The notes under the pieces: model-generated | The model's database searches: none | Told to the model about the DNA's origin: nothing | The model's input: only the letters and a program-made list of their open reading frames with translations | Translations under genes and position numbers: made by a program | Source: Flavobacterium magnum | GTDB taxonomy: Bacteria; Bacteroidota; Bacteroidia; Flavobacteriales; Flavobacteriaceae | Length of the DNA stretch: 64,000 bases | Reading direction: 5' to 3' | Assembly (NCBI RefSeq): GCF_003055625.1 | Contig: NZ_CP028811.1 | Span: 1,736,001-1,800,000, forward strand | Part shown: positions 34,719-44,500 of the stretch, piece after piece | How the letters are laid out: every line of letters starts with the position of its first letter | Numbering within the stretch: the first letter of the stretch is position 1

Positions 34719-37700
34719 ATGGCTGAAATAATTTACAGTTTTCCCGCTACAAGGGAACAGCAGGACAAAGCCGACGGGCAAAAACGGCCGGAAGCCACAT
34801 ACCGTATCGAAATCCACAGCAGGGGCGGAGAGCCTACGGAAATCCACAGTATCAACACGGCAGACAAGGACAAATATTACCAGTTCGTGTATGATGACAA
34901 TACTTCCTGGATGGCCGATGGCGATACCCTGCAGGAGCTTTTCGGTGAAGTCCCCCAGACACGCGGCGGCAAAATCGAAACCAGCCTTCCGCTGGAACTG
35001 GCAAGCGGCGCACAGCGGGGTGTAGTAGGTAGCATTGTACTCAAGCTAATCCATGTGTTTGCAAAACCTGCCGGCGATAAACTCGTCGGCGACATCGCGA
35101 CCAGACTCGAAAACAAACAGCTGTCTGCTACGCGGGAAGGCCTTCATATCGTCAAGAGGGATTTTACGTTGCAGTATTATGCCACTGATAAAAAAGCCAT
35201 TGCCGACGACAAGCCCATTCTGCTGTTTGTTCACGGTACCAATTCGAATACCGAAGGCGCCTTCGGCGGGCTGGCCCAAAACAGGGTGTTCGACGAAATG
35301 TATAACTTGTATTCCGGAAACGTGCTTGCATACCAGCATAGGACCCTTACGGCCAGTCCGTTACAGAATACGGTGGACCTCGTCAAAGCGCTGCCTGATA
35401 AATGCACACTGCACCTGATTACGCATTCCAGGGGCGGACTCATCGGTGATTTGTTGTCAAAGTATGCCGCCGGGAAGTTCTTTGGCGAGCAGGAATTGGC
35501 GCTGTTCAAAAAAGAAGGCCGAAAGCAGGACCTGAAAAGCATTGCCGAGCTGGAGTCCCTGTTCAGGGATAAGCGCATCAGCGTTGAAAAATTCGTCCGT
35601 GTCGCATCGCCTTCTGCAGGAACGTTGCTTGCCTCGGACCGTATGGACCATATCCTCAATGTATTTTTCAACATTGCCGGCACGACCAGCGTATTTGCCG
35701 ATGTGCTCCACGACCTGATCAGCGCGGTACTGAAGGAAAAAAGCAACATCAACGTGCTGCCTGGGCTCGAGGCCATGCATCCCCAGTCAATTTTCATCAA
35801 AGCGCTGAACGCAAGAAGTCCCGGCTCAGAAATTGACGGCAGTTCGCTGATAGTGATTTCGGGAAATGGCAGGCTCAGCCTCAGTTTCCGCGGGTTATTG
35901 GTCATTTTGGGCAAACTGTTCTACAGGCAGCGGAGCGACCTTGTCGTCAATACCGATTCTATGTACCTTGGGGTATGCCGCAGCGGTTCCATACAGTATT
36001 TCTTCGACGAAGGTACCAATGTGGACCACATCCATTATTTCAACAACCAAAGAACACTACAGGCACTGCTTAACGCCCTGAAGACCGCGCCGGGCAATAC
36101 TGTCAACGGATACAAGCGTGTACCGCAACTGGAAATCCCGGCCTCTGACAGGGGCGTCCTGGGTATAGACGGCGGTGAGCTGCATCCTGCGACGACACCA
36201 CCATCGGGTAAACGTCCGGTGGTGCTGCTGTTGCCGGGCATAATGGGTTCCAATATTTACGACGAAAAAAGCCGTATGTGGCTGAATTACTGGGGCATCC
36301 TGAAAGGCGACCTGAGCCACATGACTGATCTTGACGGGAAGGACATCCGGGCACGCTCAATCATTAAAAGTTCCTACAACAAATTATACCTGCAATTGTC
36401 AAAGCAATACGACGTGGTGATTTTCCCGTTTGACTGGCGCAAGCCGATGAAGGACGCTGCGGCAGAGCTGAATAAGAAAATCACCGAGCTGCTCAAACTC
36501 AGCGTACAGATTAAGATTATCGGCCACTCAATGGGCGGGGTGCTTGTCCGCGACTTTATCGTGTATCACAGGGAGACCTGGGAAATCCTGAACCGCCGCA
36601 GTGGTTTCAGGTTATTGTTCCTGGGTTCCCCGCTTAATGGGTCGCACCGCATCCCCGCCGTATTGTTCGGGATGGACGGGATTATCAACAAACTCAGCTT
36701 TCTGGACATGAAGCATTCCAAAAAGGAACTGGTCTCGTTCTTCACCTCGTTGCCGGGTATCTTAAGCCTGTTACCCTTTTCCAAAGGTGAAGGCATGGAT
36801 TATGCCGACATCGAATTGTGGAAAAAAATGCGCAGCGGAATGAATGACGATGCGTGGCCACTGCCCCCCGTCGGGGCCGGTACCAAAGAGCGATTAAAGG
36901 AATTTGCCGCCTACCGCGATGAGGTGCTCAGCGCCAGCTCAGGGATAGATTACACCAACATGGTTTATATCGCGGGACAGGATAAGGCAACCCCTTGCGG
37001 ATTCTCGATTACGGGCGGAAGACTGGTGTTTAATTACACAAGGGAAGGCGACCAGAGCGTGACCTGGGCTACCGGAATCCCGGCCAAAATGATTGAGCTT
37101 GAACAGGTGTACTATGTAGATGTAACCCACGGCGACCTGGCCAACGACGACAAGATCTTTTCAGGTATCGAAGAGATCCTGTCGCGCGGAAGTACAAACA
37201 GGCTTTCCAAAAAACGGCCCGTTTTCCGCGATACGCAAAAGACATTTACTATTAATGAGCATACCGATTTCGATCTTTCCGAAACTGGTCTCGAGCGTTC
37301 CATTATGGGGACGACCGCGGTTACCGAAGCCGTCGTGAGCCGCAATCCGTTAATTGTTTCAGTAAGCCATGGCGATCTGGCCTATGCGTCTTTTCCGGTA
37401 TTGGCGGGCCATTTTAACGGCGACGCCATCCTGCAGGCGGAGAAAGCCATTGACCACAACTTAAATTCCATGTTGCAGTACAAGCACCGCATGGGCGGCT
37501 ATCCCGGGCCAATCGGAACCTATGAAGTGATTTACAAACGGGATCCTTTTTTTGAAGGCGCGATCATCGTCGGCCTCGGCGAACCCGAAAAACTGACCGC
37601 GTACATGCTTTCCAAAAGCGTCGCGATAGGTGCGGCCAATTACCTGATCGGGATGCCTTCCGGCAATACGGGCTATAAGACGGTCGGCATTTCCGCGCTG

Positions 37701-40043
37701 CTGATCGGTACAGGTTATGGAAATCTCAGTATCGAGAATTCCATCAAGGCAGTGATCGAAGGGGTGAACAACGCCAACAGCACGGTGGCGGCACTCGATT
37801 GCGGCTATCCGCAGATCACCAACATTGAATTCATCGAGCAATGCGAAACCAACACCATCAGTGCATTGTTCGCGCTGAAGAATATCGAATGCTGCGATAA
37901 CGAAACCTATAATATCAAGATGGAGACTGCGCGGATCCGCAAACTGTTCGGCTGCCGCAAGACGCTTCCGGTACAGAATTCGGAAGAATGGTGGAACCGC
38001 CTGGCCATCCGTACTGAACCCATTTACCGAAACGGCAAAAATCCGGCCACCGATGAAGGCGGTACATATCAGGGCAAGAAGCTCATTTTTAGTGCGAGCA
38101 CCGGCGATGCACGCGACGAGGTAAGCGAACTCCATTCGAATACCGCCATTACCGATTCATTCCTGAAAGAGATTTCAGTGGGCGGACAGTGGTCCGATGC
38201 GGTCGCCAAATCGCTTTTTGAATTGCTGATCCCGAATGCGTTCAAGAACCAGTTGAAGCGCAAAGGCCACATCACCTGGATATTGGACAAGGACAGCGCT
38301 TCGTATCCCTGGGAATTGCTCCAGGACAGCTCTGTCAAAGCACGGCCACTGTGTATCGATGCCGGCATGATCAGACAATTGTCTACCCGCGACTTTACCC
38401 CGAAAATTGAAGGCATCATCAGCGAGAAGGCGTTGATCATCGCAGATCCGGAACTCGGCGGATTCCTGCCCCAACTCGAGCAGGCCCGCGAAGAAGGTGA
38501 GGTGGTAAAAAGGCAGATGGACATGAAAGGGTGGGCAAACCTGTCGCTGATAGGCAGCGACTATTCAGATATCGTGAAAGTGCTTTATACCGATTCATAT
38601 AAGATCGTCCACATTGCGGGACACGGCATTTATGATCCGGAAAATACGTTCAGTTCAGGAATTGTACTGGGCAACAACATCTTCCTCACACCCGCCGATA
38701 TACAACAGTTGCCCGTCGTACCTGAATTGGTGTTCGTGAATTGCTGCCATTTGGGAGCAGTCAGCAGTGTTGATGACAAATTCGTACGCGACCGGTACCG
38801 ATTGGCAGCCAACATCGGAACCGAATTGATTGAGATGGGGGTGCGTGCCGTCGTCGTGGCAGGATGGCAGGTCGCCGATGACGCGGCTCGGGAATTTGCA
38901 GAAATCTTTTATGAAAACCTTTTCGCCGGGGAAACTTTTGGGGTTGCGGTCAGGAAAGCCCGATCACGCATTTATGATCCTAAAAAACCTAACGACAATA
39001 CCTGGGGCGCTTACCAATGTTATGGTGACCCGTATTATAAGCTTTCGAACCGTACCGCCGATCCGATAAAAAACAAAAATTACATCATTGAAGAGCAGGT
39101 ATATATCGATCTTTTCAACCTGCTGAACCAACTCGATGTGCGATACACCAAAAAGCAAAAGGTACTTGACAAGCTCGCCAGGATTACTGCCGACAGGAAG
39201 CGTGCCGGCCTGAGCAGCGCCAGGATTGATGAAACCGAGGCGATGATTTACTACGAATTGGCCATGTATGACGCGGCTGATATGAAATTCAGGGAACTGA
39301 AAGGATGGGATGACGCGGCTTTCTCCGTCAATGCGCTGCACAAGTTCTTCAGCAACTGCACGTATAAGGCATTCAAGGAATATTTGGACGATAACGCAAA
39401 CCGCGCTTCCGCAGAAAAACAAATCCGCGACGTCTTGAAGCACCTTCAAAACCTGCAGGACATTAATGCCACTGCCGAACGGCACGCATTGATGGGCAGC
39501 GCATACAAAAGGCTGGCTTATATGGAAGGGACGCTTTCAAAAAAGCGCAGCTTGATTGAGCACGCCATCATCAGTTACCGCGATGCGTACCAAAAAAGCA
39601 AGCGGATCTATCCGTTAAATACCTTGCTGATTTATGATGTGATACTGCATTTCGGAAAAGAAAAGCGAACTAAAAAGCCGGACAGTCGTGAGCTCGAGGA
39701 CTACATTGCCATACTTAAGGACACTGCCGCACAACCCCTCCAGTCGGCGTTGGATATGGATTATTGGGATAACACCGACCCTACCGGAATGATGCTGGCG
39801 CTGTTGTTCCTCGATGCGGAAAACGCGGCACAGGACGGGCCCTGGGATCGGCTCTTTGAGATGGGCAGTGAGCTGCGCCGCCGTTTCGGTTCGGTAGGGA
39901 AGAAGCAGGCTGAGTTGTACAATTTTGAGCTGATGATCAACGCTTTGGACATGTACGACAGCAGTGTGACGAATTCGCACCTGGAACGGCTCCGCATCAA
40001 GGTTAGCGAACTTCTGGAACGTTTTAAAATGCAACATGACTGA
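34719..40043 (+). CDS. Giant multidomain protein: two alpha/beta-hydrolase domains, central macro-like domain, CHAT protease
   Basis: A 1774-aa protein without a signal peptide. Hydrolase 1 shows LLFVHGTNSNTEGAF (about 168-182) and a nucleophile elbow THSRGG near 233. Hydrolase 2 is LCAT/PGAP1-like with VLLLPGIMGSN near 502, FPFDWRKP and elbow GHSMGG near 601. A central domain (about 880-1060; HGDLAYASFPVLAGHFNGD, GGYPGPIGTYEV, AIIVGLGE) looks macro/aminopeptidase-N-terminal-like. The CHAT (caspase-like) domain has candidate His in HIAGHG (about 1298-1303), Cys in VFVNCCHLG (about 1337-1345) and a closing WGAYQCYGDPYY. The C-terminus is helical, TPR-like. It lies 2 bases from the TM-protein gene downstream. 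It is probably an intracellular protease and lipase-like effector. Confidence 0.82.
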   Translation: MAEIIYSFPATREQQDKADGQKRPEATYRIEIHSRGGEPTEIHSINTADKDKYYQFVYDDNTSWMADGDTLQELFGEVPQTRGGKIETSLPLELASGAQRGVVGSIVLKLIHVFAKPAGDKLVGDIATRLENKQLSATREGLHIVKRDFTLQYYATDKKAIADDKPILLFVHGTNSNTEGAFGGLAQNRVFDEMYNLYSGNVLAYQHRTLTASPLQNTVDLVKALPDKCTLHLITHSRGGLIGDLLSKYAAGKFFGEQELALFKKEGRKQDLKSIAELESLFRDKRISVEKFVRVASPSAGTLLASDRMDHILNVFFNIAGTTSVFADVLHDLISAVLKEKSNINVLPGLEAMHPQSIFIKALNARSPGSEIDGSSLIVISGNGRLSLSFRGLLVILGKLFYRQRSDLVVNTDSMYLGVCRSGSIQYFFDEGTNVDHIHYFNNQRTLQALLNALKTAPGNTVNGYKRVPQLEIPASDRGVLGIDGGELHPATTPPSGKRPVVLLLPGIMGSNIYDEKSRMWLNYWGILKGDLSHMTDLDGKDIRARSIIKSSYNKLYLQLSKQYDVVIFPFDWRKPMKDAAAELNKKITELLKLSVQIKIIGHSMGGVLVRDFIVYHRETWEILNRRSGFRLLFLGSPLNGSHRIPAVLFGMDGIINKLSFLDMKHSKKELVSFFTSLPGILSLLPFSKGEGMDYADIELWKKMRSGMNDDAWPLPPVGAGTKERLKEFAAYRDEVLSASSGIDYTNMVYIAGQDKATPCGFSITGGRLVFNYTREGDQSVTWATGIPAKMIELEQVYYVDVTHGDLANDDKIFSGIEEILSRGSTNRLSKKRPVFRDTQKTFTINEHTDFDLSETGLERSIMGTTAVTEAVVSRNPLIVSVSHGDLAYASFPVLAGHFNGDAILQAEKAIDHNLNSMLQYKHRMGGYPGPIGTYEVIYKRDPFFEGAIIVGLGEPEKLTAYMLSKSVAIGAANYLIGMPSGNTGYKTVGISALLIGTGYGNLSIENSIKAVIEGVNNANSTVAALDCGYPQITNIEFIEQCETNTISALFALKNIECCDNETYNIKMETARIRKLFGCRKTLPVQNSEEWWNRLAIRTEPIYRNGKNPATDEGGTYQGKKLIFSASTGDARDEVSELHSNTAITDSFLKEISVGGQWSDAVAKSLFELLIPNAFKNQLKRKGHITWILDKDSASYPWELLQDSSVKARPLCIDAGMIRQLSTRDFTPKIEGIISEKALIIADPELGGFLPQLEQAREEGEVVKRQMDMKGWANLSLIGSDYSDIVKVLYTDSYKIVHIAGHGIYDPENTFSSGIVLGNNIFLTPADIQQLPVVPELVFVNCCHLGAVSSVDDKFVRDRYRLAANIGTELIEMGVRAVVVAGWQVADDAAREFAEIFYENLFAGETFGVAVRKARSRIYDPKKPNDNTWGAYQCYGDPYYKLSNRTADPIKNKNYIIEEQVYIDLFNLLNQLDVRYTKKQKVLDKLARITADRKRAGLSSARIDETEAMIYYELAMYDAADMKFRELKGWDDAAFSVNALHKFFSNCTYKAFKEYLDDNANRASAEKQIRDVLKHLQNLQDINATAERHALMGSAYKRLAYMEGTLSKKRSLIEHAIISYRDAYQKSKRIYPLNTLLIYDVILHFGKEKRTKKPDSRELEDYIAILKDTAAQPLQSALDMDYWDNTDPTGMMLALLFLDAENAAQDGPWDRLFEMGSELRRRFGSVGKKQAELYNFELMINALDMYDSSVTNSHLERLRIKVSELLERFKMQHD

Positions 40044-40045
40044 CA

Positions 40046-41317
40046 ATGGCACTGAGGGAACCAAACAGTAAACGGCAGTCGCTTCGCGCGGAACTCGAGT
40101 CGCTTAGCCCCCAAGCGCTGAAAAAAAGGAAGGAAATCAACGATGTGCTCAATTCAGAGGATGGCGATTTAAGTCCGCTGGAGAAGGCCATAAAGAAGCG
40201 GGTTGTCCCACTCATATTGCCATTCCTGACCATTGCCATCACCGCAATCATCTTTTTCTTCAATTACATGGAAGGGCAGCGCAGTAAGGCTACGGATCGC
40301 TACAAGAGCGAACTCGATCTTGTGAAAATGGTGTGGGCCGATATGAAAAACAAGGATACCGGAAGGATTGTCGACAAATCCGTGACGCTGCTGGCTGAAA
40401 TGTATTCTGCCAACCAAAGTTACTACCAGCGTGACGGCGAACTCATCGGCATTACGGAAAACCAACGTCCCATACAGGTGTACGCCAACACCTGTCCGAA
40501 ACTCAAGGACGCCCTGAACCAAAAGCGTAATTATATTGGCATCAACAACGAGGCGCGCAAACTCAAGGCAGCAACGTCGACGACAGCACTCACCGATCCG
40601 ATGGCAGCCGGAACAAACAAAGACGGCGTCAACAGCGGGGGATCGGTTACAGAACTCAAACCCAAAGAAATGGTTGATGGTGTGGCCAGTCTGGCGCCGG
40701 ACAAACTTAAGGTCTACATCCAATTCAGCAGCCTCGATTATAGAAACCTGGTGGATGAACTGTCGCGTCAGTTGGGAGACGAATTTGTGGTGCCGGGCAA
40801 TGATTATGTGGCCAACACTTCGGGTTATGGCAACGAAATCAGGTACTACAGTAAGAAAAGCGAACCGGAAGCGATTTCGCTACACCAGAAAGTGCGGCAA
40901 ATTACGGGATTGGATTTTCAGCTGCGGAACATCAATCGACCGGACATCGCACATACGATCGAAGTATGGTATGACAATAAACCCAAGCCTGTACCCTCAG
41001 GCCCTGTTGAAACCACCGTCCGAAAGTCGGACACTGAAGGGTATTCGATCGAATATTCGGGGCAGCATTTAGTCGCAAAGGGATTCATGAATGTCATCAC
41101 GCCCAAATTGACTGTGTATTTCCAAAAATATAAAACAGACAAGGCAACCTTGCGGGTTAACGGCAAGTTGTGGGTATTTTCACTGGACAAAAACCAATAC
41201 GTCGATGTGGATGGAAAACGCGTCTGGATCATGGTTGCCGGTTTTGGAAAGAACGACACCGCGCGCGATATATTGACGTATAATATAACGGTGGGCAGCG
41301 GGAAGCAATCAAGGTGA
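40046..41317 (+). CDS. Single-TM protein coupled to the CHAT gene, unknown function
   Basis: A 423-aa protein starting two bases after the CHAT stop codon, so co-translation is likely. A charged N-terminal stretch (about 1-50) precedes one TM helix (about 52-73, LILPFLTIAITAIIFFF). A coiled segment and a low-complexity linker (TSTTALTDPMAAGTNKD) follow. Then comes a domain around residues 222-290 with KLKVYIQFSSLDYRNLVDEL, VVPGNDYV and NEIRYYSKK, and a C-terminal beta domain ending ILTYNITVGSG. The middle domain resembles small ligand- or peptide-binding folds, but I cannot assign a family. It is a likely membrane partner or target of the CHAT protein. Confidence 0.7.
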   Translation: MALREPNSKRQSLRAELESLSPQALKKRKEINDVLNSEDGDLSPLEKAIKKRVVPLILPFLTIAITAIIFFFNYMEGQRSKATDRYKSELDLVKMVWADMKNKDTGRIVDKSVTLLAEMYSANQSYYQRDGELIGITENQRPIQVYANTCPKLKDALNQKRNYIGINNEARKLKAATSTTALTDPMAAGTNKDGVNSGGSVTELKPKEMVDGVASLAPDKLKVYIQFSSLDYRNLVDELSRQLGDEFVVPGNDYVANTSGYGNEIRYYSKKSEPEAISLHQKVRQITGLDFQLRNINRPDIAHTIEVWYDNKPKPVPSGPVETTVRKSDTEGYSIEYSGQHLVAKGFMNVITPKLTVYFQKYKTDKATLRVNGKLWVFSLDKNQYVDVDGKRVWIMVAGFGKNDTARDILTYNITVGSGKQSR

Positions 41318-41339
41318 ATCTTTTGAAGGGCTGAAAGAC

Positions 41340-41362
41340 AACCTGTTGACGGTTTTTTTTTA
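41340..41362 (+). terminator. Weak terminator-like hairpin after the CHAT operon
   Basis: AACC (41340-41343) pairs with GGTT (41351-41354) and is followed by a long T run. The stem is only four base pairs, so support is modest. Confidence 0.35.
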
Positions 41363-41435
41363 ATGTCGACCGGCAGAAAGAAGATTTGGTATTGGCACGC
41401 ATTGCACTTTAACGGAGGAGTTAAGCTAATCGCGA

Positions 41436-41475
41436 CCCTTTTTTGTTAAAAAAGGGCAACTTAACAGATTGTTAA
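41436..41475. repeat. Hairpin and inverted repeat upstream of the giant repeat-protein gene
   Basis: A perfect 9-bp hairpin CCCTTTTTT-GTT-AAAAAAGGG (41436-41456) is followed by the inverted repeat TTAAC-AGATT-GTTAA (41461-41475). They lie about 90-120 bases upstream of the start at 41561. They could terminate the upstream operon from either strand or regulate the giant gene. Confidence 0.5.
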
Positions 41476-41506
41476 GATTATTAGCCTGATTGTTCGGAAA
41501 TTATTT

Positions 41507-41514
41507 TATTTTTG
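41507..41514 (+). promoter_or_regulatory. Probable -7 element of the giant gene
   Basis: TATTTTTG fits TAnnTTTG and lies 46 bases before the start codon at 41561. The SGTR-N4-TRCG operator seen at other promoters is not present here. Confidence 0.55.
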
Positions 41515-41560
41515 GTGGCTTTTGCACAAAAAGCACTAATTCAAAGACAAAATAATTTAT

Positions 41561-44500
41561 ATGAAGTCAAAAATTACCCAGTTTCTTCTCTTCGCCTTTT
41601 TATCTTTTAACTTTACTGTTTCCGCCCAATGCTGGCAAAGCGTATCTACAGGAAACGGCCACACCGGAGCCATAAAACCCGATGGGAGTTTGTGGACATT
41701 CGGATTCAATGCCAAAGGTCAGCTTGGTATAAACGAAACAAGCGACTACAGGACGCCACAAAGGGTTTCAGGCGGATGGAAAGCAGTTTCCATGTCAGGA
41801 AACGCCTCACTCGGATTAAAAACCAACGGCAACATCTGTTACTGGGGCGATATCAATGGAACGACATACCTTACGCCACAAACAATAGGCAGCGCAACCG
41901 ATTGGAAAAGCATTTCCAATGGTGCCACGCATTTTGCAGCCATTAAGAACGACGGGACATTGTGGCTCTGGGGAATCAATACTTCAGGACAACTTGGCGA
42001 CGGTACTACTACGGCCAGTGTCAATCCTAAGAAACTCGGGACTGCTACAAACTGGAAGATGGTGCAGTGCGGATCGTCATTTACCACCGCTTTAAAAACC
42101 GATGGCACACTTTGGGCCTGGGGAAGCAACTCTATAGGAGGATTCGGAAACGGCACTACCACAAACTCAAGCGTTCCTGTGCAGATTGGTACAGCGACAG
42201 ACTGGGCCAGTATCTCGAGGATTGCCGAAACGACGCTTGCCATCAAAACCGACGGAACTTTGTGGGCCTGGGGAAGGAACAGTTTCGGACAGGTGGGTGA
42301 CGGGACTTTTGTAACCAGGACAACCCCTGTGCAAATAGGTACTTCGACATGGAAATCCGTTTGTGCCGGAGGAATCAACAGTTTCGCATTAAAAACAGAC
42401 GGCACCTTATGGGCATGGGGTAACGGCGGCGACGGACAATTGGGAAATAATGCATTCGGGGACGTCTATTCACCGGTCCAGATCGGCACCGGCAACGATT
42501 GGACCGCTTTGACTTCAAGCAATACACATACGCTAGGCCTCAAGGCTGACGGATCATTATATGGTTGGGGCTCTAACTATAGCGGGGAAATCGCTATCAC
42601 TCCGGGCGGATTTGAAGTGTATGTCCCTACAACGGTATATTGTATGCCGGGATGCACGCTGTCCACCCAACACAGCCCCGTGTCAACGTTTATACCCGCA
42701 TTGACCGGAGCGCCTGAGCCGATATTTACTGATGCAGCCGGTATATATTCAAGGTTTCAATTCGAAAACAGCCAGCAATATATTTTCACCTCAAGTATCC
42801 CGACCGATTATATTACTTTATCAGAAAGTGTGAATGGTGTCGATGTCTATGCAACCGGGCCATCACCTTTCACCTGGTCACCGGGGACTTTCACCACGAC
42901 CAACAACCGCATAAGGGTGGCAGTACACAGCGGCAGCGCCTGTGGGACGGATACAACGCAAAGGACCTTGAGCGTTACGGCAACCTGCGGTAAGCCGAAA
43001 AACCTGACATCAGTCGCGGGTGCAAATACTGCGACCTTAAACTGGGAGCTGCAGGGCTATGAGCCGGCAAGCTGGGATATTTATTTTTCACGTACCAATG
43101 CGGCGCCTACGGCAACGACAATTGGTACTACGGTAACCGTAGCCGGAAACCTCCGGACATATCCTATAGCGCAGCTCAATGGCCAGACCACGTACTATTA
43201 CTGGATAAAATCCACCTGCGGCGCCAACAAGAGCGCCTGGATTTCGGGAGGAAGCTTTACAACCCTCGGGACGCAATATTGCACGAGCGGTTCACAGGCT
43301 CCAACGACCAATTTCACTCCATCCTGCACCGGTGGACAGGAAACCATCAATACCAATGCATGGGATGGCGAATATGCAACAGTCAATGTAATAGCCAACA
43401 AACTCTATACATTTAAAACTTCGGCCGCTGATTACGTTACGATTGTAAGCACTGACGGATCGTTTGTATACGCTGCCGGGCAAAATCCTGTCAGCTGGCA
43501 GTCCCCTTTCTCAGGGACGATCCGTTATTTCATTTATGCGGGGGCTTCATGCGGTACCGGCAACGTAAACAGGACCAGGTACATCATTTGTGAAAACCCT
43601 TGTGGAAACGCAACCGACGTTACAGCATCAAATGTAACGTTTAACAGCGTGTCTCTTTCGTGGACGGCTCCGGCAACCGCTCCGGCACAGGGATATCAGT
43701 ATTATTACAGTACGGCAAATACTGCGCCTACCGCTGCGACAGTGCCGTCCGGAAGTACCGCTGCGGGTGCGGTTACGGCCAATGTGTCAAACCTTGTTTC
43801 CGGAACAACTTACTTTTACTGGGTACGGACAAAGTGTTCAGCAACGTCATTAGGTGCCTGGATTCCAGGAGGCAGTTTTACCACTCCCGAGCCCTGTGCC
43901 CGACCGACTGCATTGACTATTACCGACATCACGCCGAGTTCCGCGACATTGTCATGGACAGCGGCATCGACGCCCCCTGCGGCAGGATATGAAATTTATT
44001 ACTCAACTTCCATCATTGGGCCGCCAACGATCAATGCGGTTACAAGTGGATTGTCGGTGAGTATTACAGGCCTGGCCGAAAACACAACCTATTATTATTG
44101 GGTGCGCAGCAACTGCGGTACGATGCAGGGCTCGTGGATCGGCGGAAGCTTTACGACCTTACGCAGGTTACTTTGCAACAGTTCGCCATACTTCCTATAC
44201 CCGCAGGCTACTTTTACACCGGCATGTTCAGGCAGTGACGAAGTGATTGCTGCCGATAGTTTTGCCGGGCAATATTCAAATGTCAGCATATCAGCGAACA
44301 CGCGTTACACCTTCAGAAGCTCAGTCGCCACGGACTATATCACCGTGACCAACGCTGAGGGCACCGCGATTTACGCCTCAGGATTTTCACCGGTGACGTG
44401 GCTTTCGGATATGAATTTCGGTGTAGCACGTTATTATCTGCATACCAATACGAGCTGTGGCGCGCAAAATGTAGCCAGGACCAAATCGATTACGTGCAGT

